A DNA stretch of 64,000 bases from Flavobacterium sp. N1994 (GTDB taxonomy: Bacteria > Bacteroidota > Bacteroidia > Flavobacteriales > Flavobacteriaceae). This document shows, in pieces, positions 27,901 through 36,505 of the stretch (position 1 is the stretch's first letter; each line of letters starts with the position of its first letter). The stretch spans positions 248,001-312,000 of the forward strand of contig NZ_CP109999.1 in assembly GCF_025947145.1 (NCBI RefSeq), given 5' to 3'. The notes under the pieces were generated by a model. That model was not told the DNA's origin. It saw nothing but the letters and a program-made list of their open reading frames with translations, and made no database searches. The position numbers were made by a program, and so were the translations under genes.

Positions 27901-29496
27901 GAGGCTGGGCTAAACATTCCGTATCTTAATACCGATTATAAATTTGATGATAATTCAGTGATAGATGTCACGGAAAATAAATTCATCATCCGTGAAACGA
28001 ACATTACGGATACTAAATTTGATACCAAAGGAACCATCAACGGATTTATAAAACACAAACAATTTGGGGATTGGCAATTGGATTTGAGTATTAATTCTAA
28101 ACGATTGTTAGCTCTAAATACGGTTGATCAAGAAGATGCCGCTTATTATGGTACGGCCTTTATGAATGGTTCGGCGACTATAAAAGGACCTACTGGTAAC
28201 TTGATGATCAAAGTAGATGCAGAGTCGGCGAAAGGAACCGATATTAAAATCCCTATAAATGATGCTGAAGCCGTAGACGAAAACAAATACATTCACTTTT
28301 TAACTCCAGAAGAGAAAAAGAATAAGAAAGGGGACAAGAGTAATGTGGTTCAAAATAGAAATTATAGCGGACTTGAATTAGACTTTAATTTTAATATTAC
28401 TGAAATCGCCAATATCGAAGTCATTCTGAATAGAGAAAGTGGTCATGGTATGAAAGGAAAAGGCAATGGTACTCTTTTATTCCGAATTAATACGTTTGGT
28501 AAATTTGAAATGTTTGGTGATTTTTCCGTGGTCTCGGGTTCCTATAACTTTAAATACGGAGGATTAATAGGAAAAGATTTTACTGTAAAAAAAGGAGGTT
28601 CTATTGTGTGGGCAGGAGATCCATTGGCAGCCACTTTAAATTTGGAAGCCGTATATAAAGTTCCAGGTGGAGCTAATCCAGCAATTCTGATTGATAATCC
28701 ATCTTTTAATAAGAAAGTAGATGTGGAAGTGGTGATTGGAGTTAGAGGGAATTTAACCAATCCGGAACCTGATTTTAATATCAATTTCCCTAATGTGAGC
28801 AGTTCTTTAAAATCAGAAATACAATATAAATTAGATGATAGAGATGCTCGTCAAACACAAGCTTTGTATTTGCTTTCTTCAGGGAGTTTTCTGAGTCAAG
28901 ATGGGGTTAATCAAAACCAGTTGTCTAATAATCTTTATGAAAAAGCGAGTAGCCTATTTGGAGATATTTTCTCCAATAACAATGATAAAATTTCTATTGC
29001 ACCAGAATATGTCGTGGCCGATAAATTGGCTACAGGGCAACAAACAGATGCTCGTTTTAGTGTAAATGTTTCTTCTAAAATTAATGACCGAATTACCGTT
29101 AACGGAAAAGTAGGGGTGCCAGTGGGTGGTATTACCCAAACCTCTATAGTTGGAAATCTTGAAGTGCAATACCGCGTAAATGAAGATGGTACCTTGAACC
29201 TAAGAGTCTTTAATCGGGAAAATGACATTACCTATATTGGTCAAGGCGTTGGTTATACGCAAGGGTTAGGAATGTCTTATGAAGTTGATTTTGATACCTT
29301 TAGTGAATTGGTCAATAAGATATTTAAAAACGCCAAATTAGGTAAAGCAGAGACCAACAAAAATTCAAGTACTGAAATCCATGACTCTAGTTTGCTTCCT
29401 GATAATATGACCATCAAGGAAAAAAAAGCGGCGGATAAAGAGAAGAAAAAACCAGAACCTACTCCAAATAAAGAAGCAATTCCGACAGACGATTAA
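24940..29496 (+). CDS. tamB: TamB/AsmA-like translocation and assembly protein
   Basis: A 1518-residue inner-membrane-anchored periplasmic protein with a TamB-type C-terminal domain. An anchor lies at about residues 15-36, then a very long beta-taco built from repeated short strands, and a conserved C-terminal block (about 1220-1480) with FGDFSVVSGSYNFKYGG and the RDARQTQALYLLSSGSF signature. It probably bridges both membranes for lipid transport or outer-membrane protein insertion. The start is a TTG at 24940 right after an in-frame stop; no ATG gives the anchor, so a non-ATG start is needed. A Lys/Pro tail ends the protein. Confidence 0.93.
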   Translation: MEKIKTNSGFKKFRKILFRTIVGLILLLLLVSITLSLPVVQSKIAHYATEKINKSYGTHINIDAVAITFFGGIKLKQVLILDHHQDTLIYSQRIKTTVLDFKKLMDGKLIFGDLRLDNFYLQIKNYKGEKETNLDLFIAAFDDGKPSSGKFLMTSDNIYLTKSRFVMLDENRADPKDVDFTQLDAHLKKFKIKGPNVTANIAAMTFHDHRGVTVDNLLADFTYTKKNIRLENLEVRTPESYLNGMVILNYNKDNHDFSNFNNRVKFDVAIDSSTLSTNDIRHFYSELAPNQKFYLNSKIKGTLNDFYATDMYLQDRKNSIIKGDVNFKNLFPRAPGAFYMKGKFNKIASNYKDLTKLLPNILGKKLPSSLDKLGQFYYAGDAEVTQTYINTNFIMNTALGIVESDLHMSNLNTIDNAKYQGNVILDGFDIGALINEKSLGKVSLNLDVDGKGFTRKYLNTTFVGDIFQLKYNGYNYTKVIVDGSFKEPIFKGKFYVNDPNLFMDFNGVLDLSKRENIYDFHTKIDYANLQKLNFIKDSIAVFKGDIVIKATGNSLDNLKGDFLLTNASYQNRKDLYFIDYLNVNSSFDATGERAVVVNSPDAIEGTVVGKYKLAEVQKIVENSMGSLYRNYRPNKVTPNQYLKFDFSLHSKIIEIFNPNISLAKNTTLKGNISSDTKNFKLDFISPQIVAYNNTFDKLVFQVDNKNPLYSSYVQLDSIKTKYYKIRDFSMINTIVNDSLYFRSEFKGGKEGKDFYNLNFYHTINKENKNVIGFNKSELQFKDFLWNLNEKESKENNKIVFDKKLNNFSFENIILSHENQSMSFVGLLQGKQNKDLELNFTNVDLNKITPDVEKFKFDGNLNGKVNFKQNNTVFQPTSTLKIDSLKVNDIALGDLNLDIRGDESLRTFHLKSTLENKNVESFSAEGNISVFDNKTALDVDLSFDKFNLGVLGKIGGDVITNIRGFASGNARINGDVDNLDYNGRLFVNEAGLNIPYLNTDYKFDDNSVIDVTENKFIIRETNITDTKFDTKGTINGFIKHKQFGDWQLDLSINSKRLLALNTVDQEDAAYYGTAFMNGSATIKGPTGNLMIKVDAESAKGTDIKIPINDAEAVDENKYIHFLTPEEKKNKKGDKSNVVQNRNYSGLELDFNFNITEIANIEVILNRESGHGMKGKGNGTLLFRINTFGKFEMFGDFSVVSGSYNFKYGGLIGKDFTVKKGGSIVWAGDPLAATLNLEAVYKVPGGANPAILIDNPSFNKKVDVEVVIGVRGNLTNPEPDFNINFPNVSSSLKSEIQYKLDDRDARQTQALYLLSSGSFLSQDGVNQNQLSNNLYEKASSLFGDIFSNNNDKISIAPEYVVADKLATGQQTDARFSVNVSSKINDRITVNGKVGVPVGGITQTSIVGNLEVQYRVNEDGTLNLRVFNRENDITYIGQGVGYTQGLGMSYEVDFDTFSELVNKIFKNAKLGKAETNKNSSTEIHDSSLLPDNMTIKEKKAADKEKKKPEPTPNKEAIPTDD

Positions 29497-29638
29497 GGCG
29501 GAAATCCTCTTCTTAAAATGAATAACTCAAAAACTTATCAACGAAAACGATTGAATTTACTCTAGATTGTTATTATGGCAATAAATGGGGTGAATTAATA
29601 GCAGTTGTTTGCTAATTTTACATTTTAATACTGAAAAA

Positions 29639-30625
29639 ATGCCAAATACTATAAAAAAAATAGGTGTTCTAACTTCGGGAGGTGATTCTCCTGGAATGAA
29701 TGCTGCCATCCGTTCTGTTGTTAGGACATGTGCCTTTCACGATATTGAATGTGTTGGTATTTACAGAGGATATCAAGGTATGATTGAAGGCGATTTTAAA
29801 GAAATGGGACCACGAAGCGTAAACAACATCGTGAACAAAGGAGGAACCATTTTGAAATCGGCTAGATCAAAAGAATTCATGACCGCAGAAGGAAGACTTA
29901 AAGCGCATCAAAATTTAGTTAATGCTAAAATTGATGCTCTTGTTGTTATTGGAGGAGATGGTTCTTTTACAGGAGCTGAAGTTTTCAATAATGAATTTGG
30001 GTACCCTGTAATGGGAATTCCAGGCACTATTGATAATGATATTTTTGGAACCAGTCATACTTTAGGTTTTGATACCGCTTTGAATACTGTGGTAGAATGT
30101 ATCGATAAAATTAGAGATACAGCCAGTTCGCACAACCGTTTATTTCTTGTGGAAGTAATGGGGCGTGATGCTGGACATATTGCTTTGAATGCTGGAATTG
30201 GTGCTGGAGCAGAAGAAATCCTTATCCCAGAACAAGACTTAGGACTAGAACGATTGTTAGAGTCTTTAAAGAGAAGTAAAGCCTCAGGAAAATCATCGAG
30301 TATTGTGGTGATTGCCGAAGGGGATAAAATCGGGAAAAGTGTATTCGAACTAAAAGATTATATCGAAGAAAATCTACCAGAATATGATATCCGTGTTTCT
30401 GTATTAGGGCACATGCAACGTGGGGGAGCACCGTCTTGTTACGACAGGGTTTTGGCTTCACGTTTGGGTGTAAAAGCAGTGGAATCGTTACTAGAAGGAA
30501 AATCCAATTATATGGTAGGTATCCTAAACGATAAAGTAGCCTTGACTCCATTGGAAAACGCTATCAAAGGTCATTCAGAAATTGATCAAGAATTATTGAG
30601 AGTGTCTGATATCATGACTACATAA
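29639..30625 (+). CDS. pfkA: ATP-dependent 6-phosphofructokinase
   Basis: A 328-residue bacterial PfkA. I chose the ATG at 29639 (MPNTIKKIGVLTSGGDSPGM) because the ten residues ahead of it at the first possible start are not family-like. GGDSPGMNAAIRS is the ATP site, VIGGDGSFTGA the second, and GIPGTIDNDIFG holds the catalytic Asp in TIDND. EVMGRDAGHIAL and GHMQRGGAP are substrate blocks. It makes fructose 1,6-bisphosphate and commits sugar to glycolysis. It is followed by gap, with 68 bases between. Confidence 0.97.
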   Translation: MPNTIKKIGVLTSGGDSPGMNAAIRSVVRTCAFHDIECVGIYRGYQGMIEGDFKEMGPRSVNNIVNKGGTILKSARSKEFMTAEGRLKAHQNLVNAKIDALVVIGGDGSFTGAEVFNNEFGYPVMGIPGTIDNDIFGTSHTLGFDTALNTVVECIDKIRDTASSHNRLFLVEVMGRDAGHIALNAGIGAGAEEILIPEQDLGLERLLESLKRSKASGKSSSIVVIAEGDKIGKSVFELKDYIEENLPEYDIRVSVLGHMQRGGAPSCYDRVLASRLGVKAVESLLEGKSNYMVGILNDKVALTPLENAIKGHSEIDQELLRVSDIMTT

Positions 30626-30672
30626 TTAATTACGAATTAGAAATTACGAATAACAAAAATTAATCGGCATAA

Positions 30673-31704
<1,032 letters not shown>

Positions 31705-31712
31705 GAAAATTT

Positions 31713-31760
31713 AAAAAAGAGTAAAGAGAATAGCCTAAACTAATATCTTTACTCTTTTTT
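31713..31760 (+). terminator. Strong intrinsic terminator after gap
   Basis: A 15-bp perfect stem (AAAAAAGAGTAAAGA with its reverse complement) and an 18-base loop, ending in six T residues. It lies between gap and the BadF-type kinase gene. Confidence 0.85.
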
Positions 31761-31791
31761 ATGCTATACAACCAAACCAAAACGAAACCAA

Positions 31792-32643
31792 ATGAAATTA
31801 TTAGTTGATAGTGGATCTACCAAAGCCGATTGGATTGCCATTGATGATAACGGAAAAGTATTGTTCACTACACAAACACTAGGGTTGAATCCGGAAGTGT
31901 TGGATAAGGAAGAAATCATCAACCGTTTAGAAGATAAGTTTGATATTTCTCATAACAAAGACAAAGCCTCTCATCTTTATTTTTATGGTGCTGGTTGCGG
32001 AACGGATAGAATGAAAGACTTTTTGACTAAAGTGTTTCAAGAGTATTTTACTAAAGCTAAGATTTCGGTACATGAAGATACTTATGCTGCGGTGTATGCT
32101 ACTACTCCAAAAGGCGAGCAAGCGATAGTTTGCATCTTAGGAACGGGTTCTAACTGTAGTTTCTTTGATGGAAATGTGTTGCACCAAAAAGTACAATCCT
32201 TAGGGTATATTGCTATGGATGACTGTTCTGGAAATCGTTTTGGACGTCATTTGTTACGTGGCTACTTTTTCAACCAAATGCCTAAGGAATTAGCGCAAGA
32301 ATTTCAAGAGGAATATAATGTAGATCCTGATTACATCAAACATAATTTATACAAAGAACCGAATCCGAATGCGTATTTGGCTACTTTTGCTAAGTTCTTG
32401 ATAAAGCACAAAGACGAACCTTTCTGTAAAAATATCATCCAAGCGGAGATGAAAGACTTTGCTCAAAATTATATCATGCAGTTTGATAATTGTAGAGATG
32501 TCTTAGTACATTTTGTAGGCTCTATCGCTTTTTATTTAAGAGAAGAACTAGAGAAAGCCCTAGAAGAATACGATATTAAAGTGGGTAACGTGCTAAGAAG
32601 ACCTATTGATGGTTTGATTGCCTACCATGCTTTGAATAAATAA
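31792..32643 (+). CDS. BadF/BadG/BcrA-type ATPase, likely N-acetylglucosamine kinase
   Basis: A 283-residue ASKHA kinase. The N-terminal phosphate-1 motif is LLVDSGSTKADWIAID and ILGTGSNCSFFDG is the phosphate-2/adenosine region, with MDDCSGNRFGRHLLRGYF as the connector. Bacteroidota homologues are annotated as N-acetylglucosamine or N-acetylmuramic kinases. It lies within a glycolysis cluster after gap, which suits a sugar kinase feeding hexose or amino-sugar phosphates inward. The substrate is inference. A hairpin terminator follows it. Confidence 0.85.
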   Translation: MKLLVDSGSTKADWIAIDDNGKVLFTTQTLGLNPEVLDKEEIINRLEDKFDISHNKDKASHLYFYGAGCGTDRMKDFLTKVFQEYFTKAKISVHEDTYAAVYATTPKGEQAIVCILGTGSNCSFFDGNVLHQKVQSLGYIAMDDCSGNRFGRHLLRGYFFNQMPKELAQEFQEEYNVDPDYIKHNLYKEPNPNAYLATFAKFLIKHKDEPFCKNIIQAEMKDFAQNYIMQFDNCRDVLVHFVGSIAFYLREELEKALEEYDIKVGNVLRRPIDGLIAYHALNK

Positions 32644-32652
32644 TTCAATAGA

Positions 32653-32674
32653 AGGTCTACTTAACAGTAGGCCT
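32653..32674 (+). terminator. Intrinsic terminator before mgsA
   Basis: Stem AGGTCTAC / GTAGGCCT (one G-T pair) with a 6-base loop, followed by a T-run; it closes the kinase gene. Confidence 0.8.
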
Positions 32675-32727
32675 TTTTTATTTGCTCCCTTTAGAGGAAT
32701 ATTTTACCTTGCATTAAAATACGACTT

Positions 32728-33102
32728 ATGGAAATCGCTATAATTGCACATGATGGCAAAAAAGCCGACATGGTTCAGTTTATCAATAAAAACAAACACC
32801 TTTTAGAAAAAGAGAACATCAAACTTATTGCTACGGGAACTACGGGAAGTAAAGTAGAAGCTGTTGGGATTAAAGTAAAAAAAATGCTCTCAGGACCGAT
32901 GGGAGGGGACGCCCAAATAGCAGCTCGAGTAGCGGAAGGCAAAACCAAAATGGTCCTATTCTTCAAAGACCCTAACTCGAGTCATCCTCACGAACCTGAT
33001 ATTAATATGCTGATTCGTATATGCGATGTGCATAATGTACCCGTTGCTACTAATGAAGCTACTGCGCAGTTGTTGTTGCTGGGATTGGATGAATTAAAAT
33101 AA
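32728..33102 (+). CDS. mgsA: Methylglyoxal synthase
   Basis: A 124-residue enzyme that eliminates phosphate from dihydroxyacetone phosphate to make methylglyoxal, a bypass of lower glycolysis when phosphate is scarce or sugar phosphates accumulate. SGPMGGDAQIAARV holds the catalytic Asp and FFKDPNSSHPHEPDI is the family signature. IAHDGKKADM and TGTTG are the phosphate-binding ends. It is the last gene of the pfkA-gap-kinase cluster before the accessory region. Length is somewhat short but normal for this family. Confidence 0.96.
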   Translation: MEIAIIAHDGKKADMVQFINKNKHLLEKENIKLIATGTTGSKVEAVGIKVKKMLSGPMGGDAQIAARVAEGKTKMVLFFKDPNSSHPHEPDINMLIRICDVHNVPVATNEATAQLLLLGLDELK

Positions 33103-33182
33103 TTACGACACCAGAGCTTTTCTCGACTGTAAGGAGCGCAACGGAATAAATTAATAATTACGAACTACCAATTGGGATACCC
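33103..33182. other. Non-coding stretch before the tandem repeat
   Basis: From 33103 the DNA holds no supported gene. It has short AATTACGA-type intergenic motifs seen elsewhere in the window (for example 30626-30660), then the tandem array. I saw no promoter or terminator here. Confidence 0.6.
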
Positions 33183-33476
33183 CATTTATGTATGGGGATG
33201 CTCTCTTGAGAAACGGGGGTGCTCCATTTAGCTATGGGGGTGCTTCATTTAGCTATGGGGGTACTTCATTTAGCTACGGGGATGCTCTATTTAGCTGTGG
33301 GGGTACTTCATTTAGCTTTGGGGATGCTTTATTTAGCTATGGGGGTACTTCATTTAGCTGTGGGGGTACTCCATTTAGCTTTGGGGATGCTCTATTTAGC
33401 TATGGGGGTACTTCATTTAGCTATGGGGGTACTTCATTTAGCTGTGGGGATGCTCCATTTAGCTACGGCGATGCAT
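33183..33476. repeat. Tandem 21-bp repeat, twelve regular units plus two degenerate edge units
   Basis: Twelve 21-bp units run without gaps from 33225 to 33476, consensus CATTTAGCTATGGGGGTACTT; two degenerate units precede them. Variation is confined to a few positions: TAT/TAC/TGT/TTT in the middle, and GGTACT versus GATGCT at the end, the latter two varying together. A period of 7 codons leaves two plus-strand frames open (33188-33478 and 33219-33557), but no motif or codon evidence supports a protein. It looks like a recently expanded minisatellite. Confidence 0.9.
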
Positions 33477-33567
33477 GATTACTATTTTTACAGCGCCTTT
33501 TTTTGCTACAAAATGGGATTGAAATTTGCGGTTGAGGATATAGTTAGGGAAGGATAGAAATAAAAAA

Positions 33568-33587
33568 AGTCCTAGTGAGGTAGGACT
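33568..33587 (-). terminator. Terminator for the minus-strand accessory unit
   Basis: On the minus strand, AGTCCTA / TAGGACT with a 6-base loop, then seven T residues. It lies about 70 bases beyond the stop codon of the 33656-34195 gene and ends that unit. Confidence 0.75.
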
Positions 33588-33655
33588 GAGGGTTTTTAGT
33601 TATAGACAAGAAAAAAGTACACGAAGGGATTCGTGCGGGAGCGTAGTGGTAGTTT

Positions 33656-34195
33656 TTATATACTTAAACTTTTATAATAAGATTTAATAAATTCAGAATC
33701 AACCCACTCTAATTCTTTTACAAAGTCATTAAGATTTGTATGTTCATATTCTTTATTCATTAAATCACTTTCTGTCATTAAATTAGCAACTTCAAGTCGT
33801 GAGATTACGATGCTTTTAAGTTTAGCTTGATTTGTATTTCTTGGCTCAAAATCTTTTACATATTTTATTATCAAATCTATTTCGGTTCCTTCAAATATAT
33901 TTTGATTTCCACTTTCAGTGTCTGTATAGTCTATTGTCATGCAAAGAATTATTATCAAAACCCCTTGCATGTAAAAATCTTTAACATCTTCATAAAGAAA
34001 TTTGTCACCATTCAATGATAGATATTCCCAATATTTACTTTGAAAAGATACCTTTGGTATAAAAACATTAAAAAGATCATTAGTATTTTCATCATATATC
34101 CAAAGAATATCCTTCTTTAGTTGATTAAGTTCAACCCAATTAATTTCTTTCTGTTTTCCATCAGAAGTTATCCTAAATATTGGTAACTCTTTCAT
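33656..34195 (-). CDS. Hypothetical protein, cytosolic
   Basis: A 179-residue protein I do not recognise. It has no signal peptide. KKDILWIYDENTNDLFNVFIPK near the N-terminus and the acidic TDTESGNQNIFEGTEIDLIIKYVKDF region, shortened here as NIFEGTEIDLIIKYVK, suggest an alpha/beta fold. A possible secondary role as an immunity or toxin-antitoxin-linked protein cannot be judged. It is preceded by junction element 34233-34374 and followed by a terminator, like a separate cassette. Composition is AT-rich, unlike codon-optimised core genes. Confidence 0.6.
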   Translation of the reverse strand: MKELPIFRITSDGKQKEINWVELNQLKKDILWIYDENTNDLFNVFIPKVSFQSKYWEYLSLNGDKFLYEDVKDFYMQGVLIIILCMTIDYTDTESGNQNIFEGTEIDLIIKYVKDFEPRNTNQAKLKSIVISRLEVANLMTESDLMNKEYEHTNLNDFVKELEWVDSEFIKSYYKSLSI

Positions 34196-34232
34196 GTTGT
34201 CTTTATTTAAGATTTAGTACTCAAAAATTGCC

Positions 34233-34374
34233 GCTAACGTTCCGCGGCTTCTCGCAGTGGCGACAACTTTCCGCTTTGTTGTAAAGATATGTAAATTTCC
34301 TTTTGAGTAATTTCCGGCTAAAGAAAAATAAACCAGCCATTGTGCGAAACCGCTGTTAGCGGCTGTGCGTTAGC
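34233..34374 (-). repeat. Junction element A: 142-bp imperfect palindrome between accessory genes
   Basis: The element starts just after the 34376-34612 stop codon and ends 37 bases before the next start codon. Its ends are perfect 7-bp inverted repeats (minus strand GCTAACG at 34368-34374, CGTTAGC at 34233-34239). Inner arms also pair with bulges: GCCA/TGGC, TGCGA/TCGCA and CCGC/GCGG (34336-34353 with 34244-34261). It shares CAGCCATTG with element F and a GTTGTAAA-led AT segment with elements D and E. This resembles an attC-like folding site but lacks the canonical attC core. Confidence 0.65.
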
Positions 34375-34375
34375 A

Positions 34376-34612
34376 TTAAAATACCAATCTCAAAAAACAT
34401 ACTAATGCACCAAAAATTAAGCAAACTATGAACATCCAATTTCGGATTATATTTCCTTTAGTAATTATTTCACTAAAATTCTTTTCTCTTCTTATTTTCA
34501 CATTCCACTTCATTATTCTATACATAAAAAAAGCCATTCCAAGAAAAAGAAGCATATAAGAGAAATTCTCCCAATTTTCAGATTTAAAAATTATTCTAAA
34601 AGATAAGTTCAT
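34376..34612 (-). CDS. Small two-helix membrane protein, unknown
   Basis: A 78-residue protein with two probable membrane segments (about 18-32 and 58-76) and a basic loop KWNVKIRREKNF between them. No family is recognised. It is the first gene of a two-gene unit headed by the promoter-bearing element at 34640-34714 and followed directly by junction element A. Its size and lack of homologues are typical of accessory cassette genes. Confidence 0.55.
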   Translation of the reverse strand: MNLSFRIIFKSENWENFSYMLLFLGMAFFMYRIMKWNVKIRREKNFSEIITKGNIIRNWMFIVCLIFGALVCFLRLVF

Positions 34613-34639
34613 TTTTTGTGCACAGTTTTGAGCATTGAA

Positions 34640-34714
34640 GCTAACTTATAAATACCCGCTATTTTGTAACAGTATTATACCAAATATACTATCTTTTTTA
34701 TATAAACCGTCAAA
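34640..34714 (-). promoter_or_regulatory. Promoter-bearing head element B
   Basis: Minus-strand promoter TTTG (34711-34714), 22-base spacer, TATATTTG (34681-34688). It is followed by a conserved tail that includes GTTACAAAATAGCGGGTAT and ends with GTTAGC (34640-34645), 28 bases before the 34376-34612 gene. Related copies head the genes at 36799-37362 and 40308-40955 and a degenerate copy lies at 36506-36590. Confidence 0.7.
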
Positions 34715-34734
34715 AGGCATTCTAAAAGCAATTA

Positions 34735-34812
34735 AGTTGATGAGATACTTCCTTCGTCAGCATGACAAAGTGTGATACATCCAAACAAAAAACTCCGAGT
34801 GGCCTCGGAGTT
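34735..34812 (-). repeat. Dispersed intergenic repeat with terminator (copy 1)
   Basis: Bases 34735-34775 (a GATGAGATACTTCCTTCGTC segment, then a CATGACAAAGTGTGAT segment) recur at 36653-36692 with one central change. The adjoining hairpin AACTCCGAG / CTCGGAGTT (34791-34812) has a T-run on the minus strand and terminates the VOC gene. Together with element B it forms a repeat of about 175 bases; a second copy lies at 36506-36731 with an extra insert of about 50 bases. Confidence 0.8.
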
Positions 34813-34881
34813 CTTGTCTATAAACTTAGTAATGATAACACTGCTATCAGCTATTTTACTAAGATGCAGGAGCACGCTGTT

Positions 34882-35256
34882 TTATCCTATGGAATGGAAT
34901 CCCACTTTGTTTCCTTCTGTGTCGATGAAAAGTGCAATAAAGCCCCTGTTTTCGCCGATATCCGTTTTCGGAAGAATAATGGTTCCCCCCGCACTTTCTA
35001 CTCTGCTTAACGGAACCGAAAGGTCGTTGCCGCCATCTAAGTATACCGTTGTGCCCGTCGTTGCAGGAACAAAGTTTTCACCACTAGCAATGGCTCCGCC
35101 AAATCCGCCTTTTTGAGGATCAGACGGTAAATAGGCATATTGCATATGAGGATTAGGGTCTTCTTGAATTTGAGCATCTAAGACTGTAGCATAAAATGCT
35201 TTTGCTCTGGCGAAATCTGTTGCTGGGATTTCAAACCAATTTAAAGTATTTACCAT
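34882..35256 (-). CDS. VOC-superfamily (glyoxalase-like) protein
   Basis: A 124-residue vicinal-oxygen-chelate domain protein. VNTLNWFEIPATDFARAKAFYATVL is the N-terminal strand-helix block, shown in shorter form as NWFEIPATDFARAKAFY, and DTEGNKVGFHS is the C-terminal Glu-bearing strand. Two paired beta-alpha-beta-beta-beta halves are complete. These small proteins bind metal or act as lyases, isomerases or drug-binding proteins; without partner data the function is open. It lies 44 bases after the azoreductase gene on the same strand, possibly co-expressed. Confidence 0.85.
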   Translation of the reverse strand: MVNTLNWFEIPATDFARAKAFYATVLDAQIQEDPNPHMQYAYLPSDPQKGGFGGAIASGENFVPATTGTTVYLDGGNDLSVPLSRVESAGGTIILPKTDIGENRGFIALFIDTEGNKVGFHSIG

Positions 35257-35300
35257 GTTTATTAATTTTAAGTTGTTTTTATTATTTAGTTGTTAAGCCA

Positions 35301-35927
35301 TCAAGCAAACACAGGTAACACCAACTGATCTATCTGGGTCTTGGCATTTTGTGTTATCTCCTCAGCGTTGAACAAAAGTCCGGAAGCATCAATAATCTGC
35401 ACGTCTTGAATACCCAAGGTTTGCCACAAATACGTCGCATACGGAGTCGCAAAATCATTCTCGCTGCCTATAGCGGTGCCTCCGCTGGTAAAGAGGATGT
35501 AAATGCTACGGGCCTTGAGTAAGCCTTGCCTAACTCCGTTGATGTATCCAAAGGTCACGCCAAGACGGCTGATATGGTCAACGTACGCCTTAAAAGTGGA
35601 GGGAATGGTCCAGTTGTAGACCGGCAAGCCGAGCACCACTATATCAGCAGCGAGGAGTTCGGCCACCATTTCGTTAGAAAGTTGTATGGCGGCTTGCATG
35701 GTTGGGGTTGGGTTTTGCATGGCGTACAAACTCCCCTCAACGAACGCCTCTGTTGGGAGCGGTATACCTGCTGCTAAATCTCGAGTCGTGACGTTAGCCT
35801 CGGGATATTCCTGCAACAGACGAGCCACCATGTGGTCGGTTAGGTGTCGGGACACGGAATCGGCATAACGCGAGCTGCTGTCTATTCGCAGAATTTCAAG
35901 AGGGCGGGAGGGAGCGTTGTTACTCAT
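35301..35927 (-). CDS. azoR: FMN-dependent NADH-azoreductase (AzoR-like)
   Basis: A 208-residue flavodoxin-like FMN enzyme reducing azo bonds and quinones with NADH. ILRIDSSSRYADSVSRHLTDH at the N-terminus holds the FMN phosphate loop, shown as DSSSRYADSVSRHL. VYNWTIPSTFKAYVDHISR is the substrate/flavin block, and FTSGGTAIGSENDFATPY the central loop. The composition stands out: one 60-base line I counted (35521-35580) has 30 G or C, against roughly a third nearby, and Gly/Ala/Arg codons look unlike neighbours. Recent transfer is therefore possible. The HxlR gene is divergent from it. Confidence 0.9.
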   Translation of the reverse strand: MSNNAPSRPLEILRIDSSSRYADSVSRHLTDHMVARLLQEYPEANVTTRDLAAGIPLPTEAFVEGSLYAMQNPTPTMQAAIQLSNEMVAELLAADIVVLGLPVYNWTIPSTFKAYVDHISRLGVTFGYINGVRQGLLKARSIYILFTSGGTAIGSENDFATPYATYLWQTLGIQDVQIIDASGLLFNAEEITQNAKTQIDQLVLPVFA

Positions 35928-35952
35928 GATAAAAAGAAATTAAATGAAGTGA

Positions 35953-35990
35953 TTGATTTTTTATTATTTCAATAGTTTTGTTTACTATTG
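35953..35990. promoter_or_regulatory. HxlR promoter and palindrome in the azoR-hxlR intergenic region
   Basis: Inverted repeat CAATAGT-TTTGTTT-ACTATTG (35970-35990) lies between the divergent azoR and HxlR genes. A TAGTTTTG -7 element with TTG 17 bases earlier (35953-35980) reads toward HxlR and overlaps the palindrome. It is a good candidate binding site for the HxlR regulator controlling both genes. Confidence 0.55.
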
Positions 35991-36050
35991 TAGTGCAAAT
36001 ATTGAGAGTTATATTTATTCTCACAAGTAGGACATTTTAAATGTGTAAGT

Positions 36051-36434
36051 ATGAATAACAATACTAATATTGATAATCAAGAAGTTGAAAACGAAAAAAA
36101 AATTGTTTTTGATGAAAAATCTTGCCCAGTAACGGCAACCATGCAAGTTTTGGGTGGGAAATGGAAAGCCATTTTAATTAATGCTATCTATCATACCTCT
36201 CCAGCAAGGTTTGGAGAATTGAAGCGAAGTGTCAAGGGAATTACGCAATCTATGCTTACTCAGCAGTTGCGAGAATTAGAAGATGATGGGTTAATAAGCC
36301 GGAAAATTTATGCTGAAATCCCACCCAGGGTTGAATACACTTTAACCGAGTTTGGGCTTACCTTATCGCCCATCATGATATCTATGGCCGAGTGGGGAAA
36401 AGAATACCGAATGAAAAAACAAAAGGTGGAATAG
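36051..36434 (+). CDS. HxlR-family transcriptional regulator
   Basis: A 127-residue winged-helix protein. CPVTATMQVLGGKWKAILI (about 24-42) is the signature start with the conserved cysteine, RFGELKRSVKGITQSMLTQQLRELEDDGL, given here as the RFGELKR and MLTQQLRELE parts, is the recognition region, and PPRVEYTLTEFG the wing. Many HxlR proteins sense quinones or aldehydes through the cysteine and regulate adjacent reductases, so control of the divergent azoR gene is likely. The gene is one of the few plus-strand genes in this region. Confidence 0.93.
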   Translation: MNNNTNIDNQEVENEKKIVFDEKSCPVTATMQVLGGKWKAILINAIYHTSPARFGELKRSVKGITQSMLTQQLRELEDDGLISRKIYAEIPPRVEYTLTEFGLTLSPIMISMAEWGKEYRMKKQKVE

Positions 36435-36505
36435 GCAAATTGCTTGCTCTTTAGTTTTTGCGAAGTGTTGGCATTTTGTTCCTTGTTTTTCTGAAGTATG
36501 TTTAC

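Noticed and set aside
29609..29638. Earlier start for pfkA adding ten residues
   Set aside because: The extension begins within AT-rich promoter-like DNA and its residues do not match the family N-terminus; the ATG at 29639 gives the normal start.
33225..33476. Possible CRISPR array
   Set aside because: The units are contiguous with no spacers, only 21 bp long, and no cas genes are nearby.
33188..33557. Two overlapping plus-strand frames of 96 and 112 codons with seven-residue repeats
   Set aside because: Both are products of the 21-bp tandem repeat, whose period is a multiple of three and so keeps frames open. No family, signal peptide or consistent codon bias supports either.
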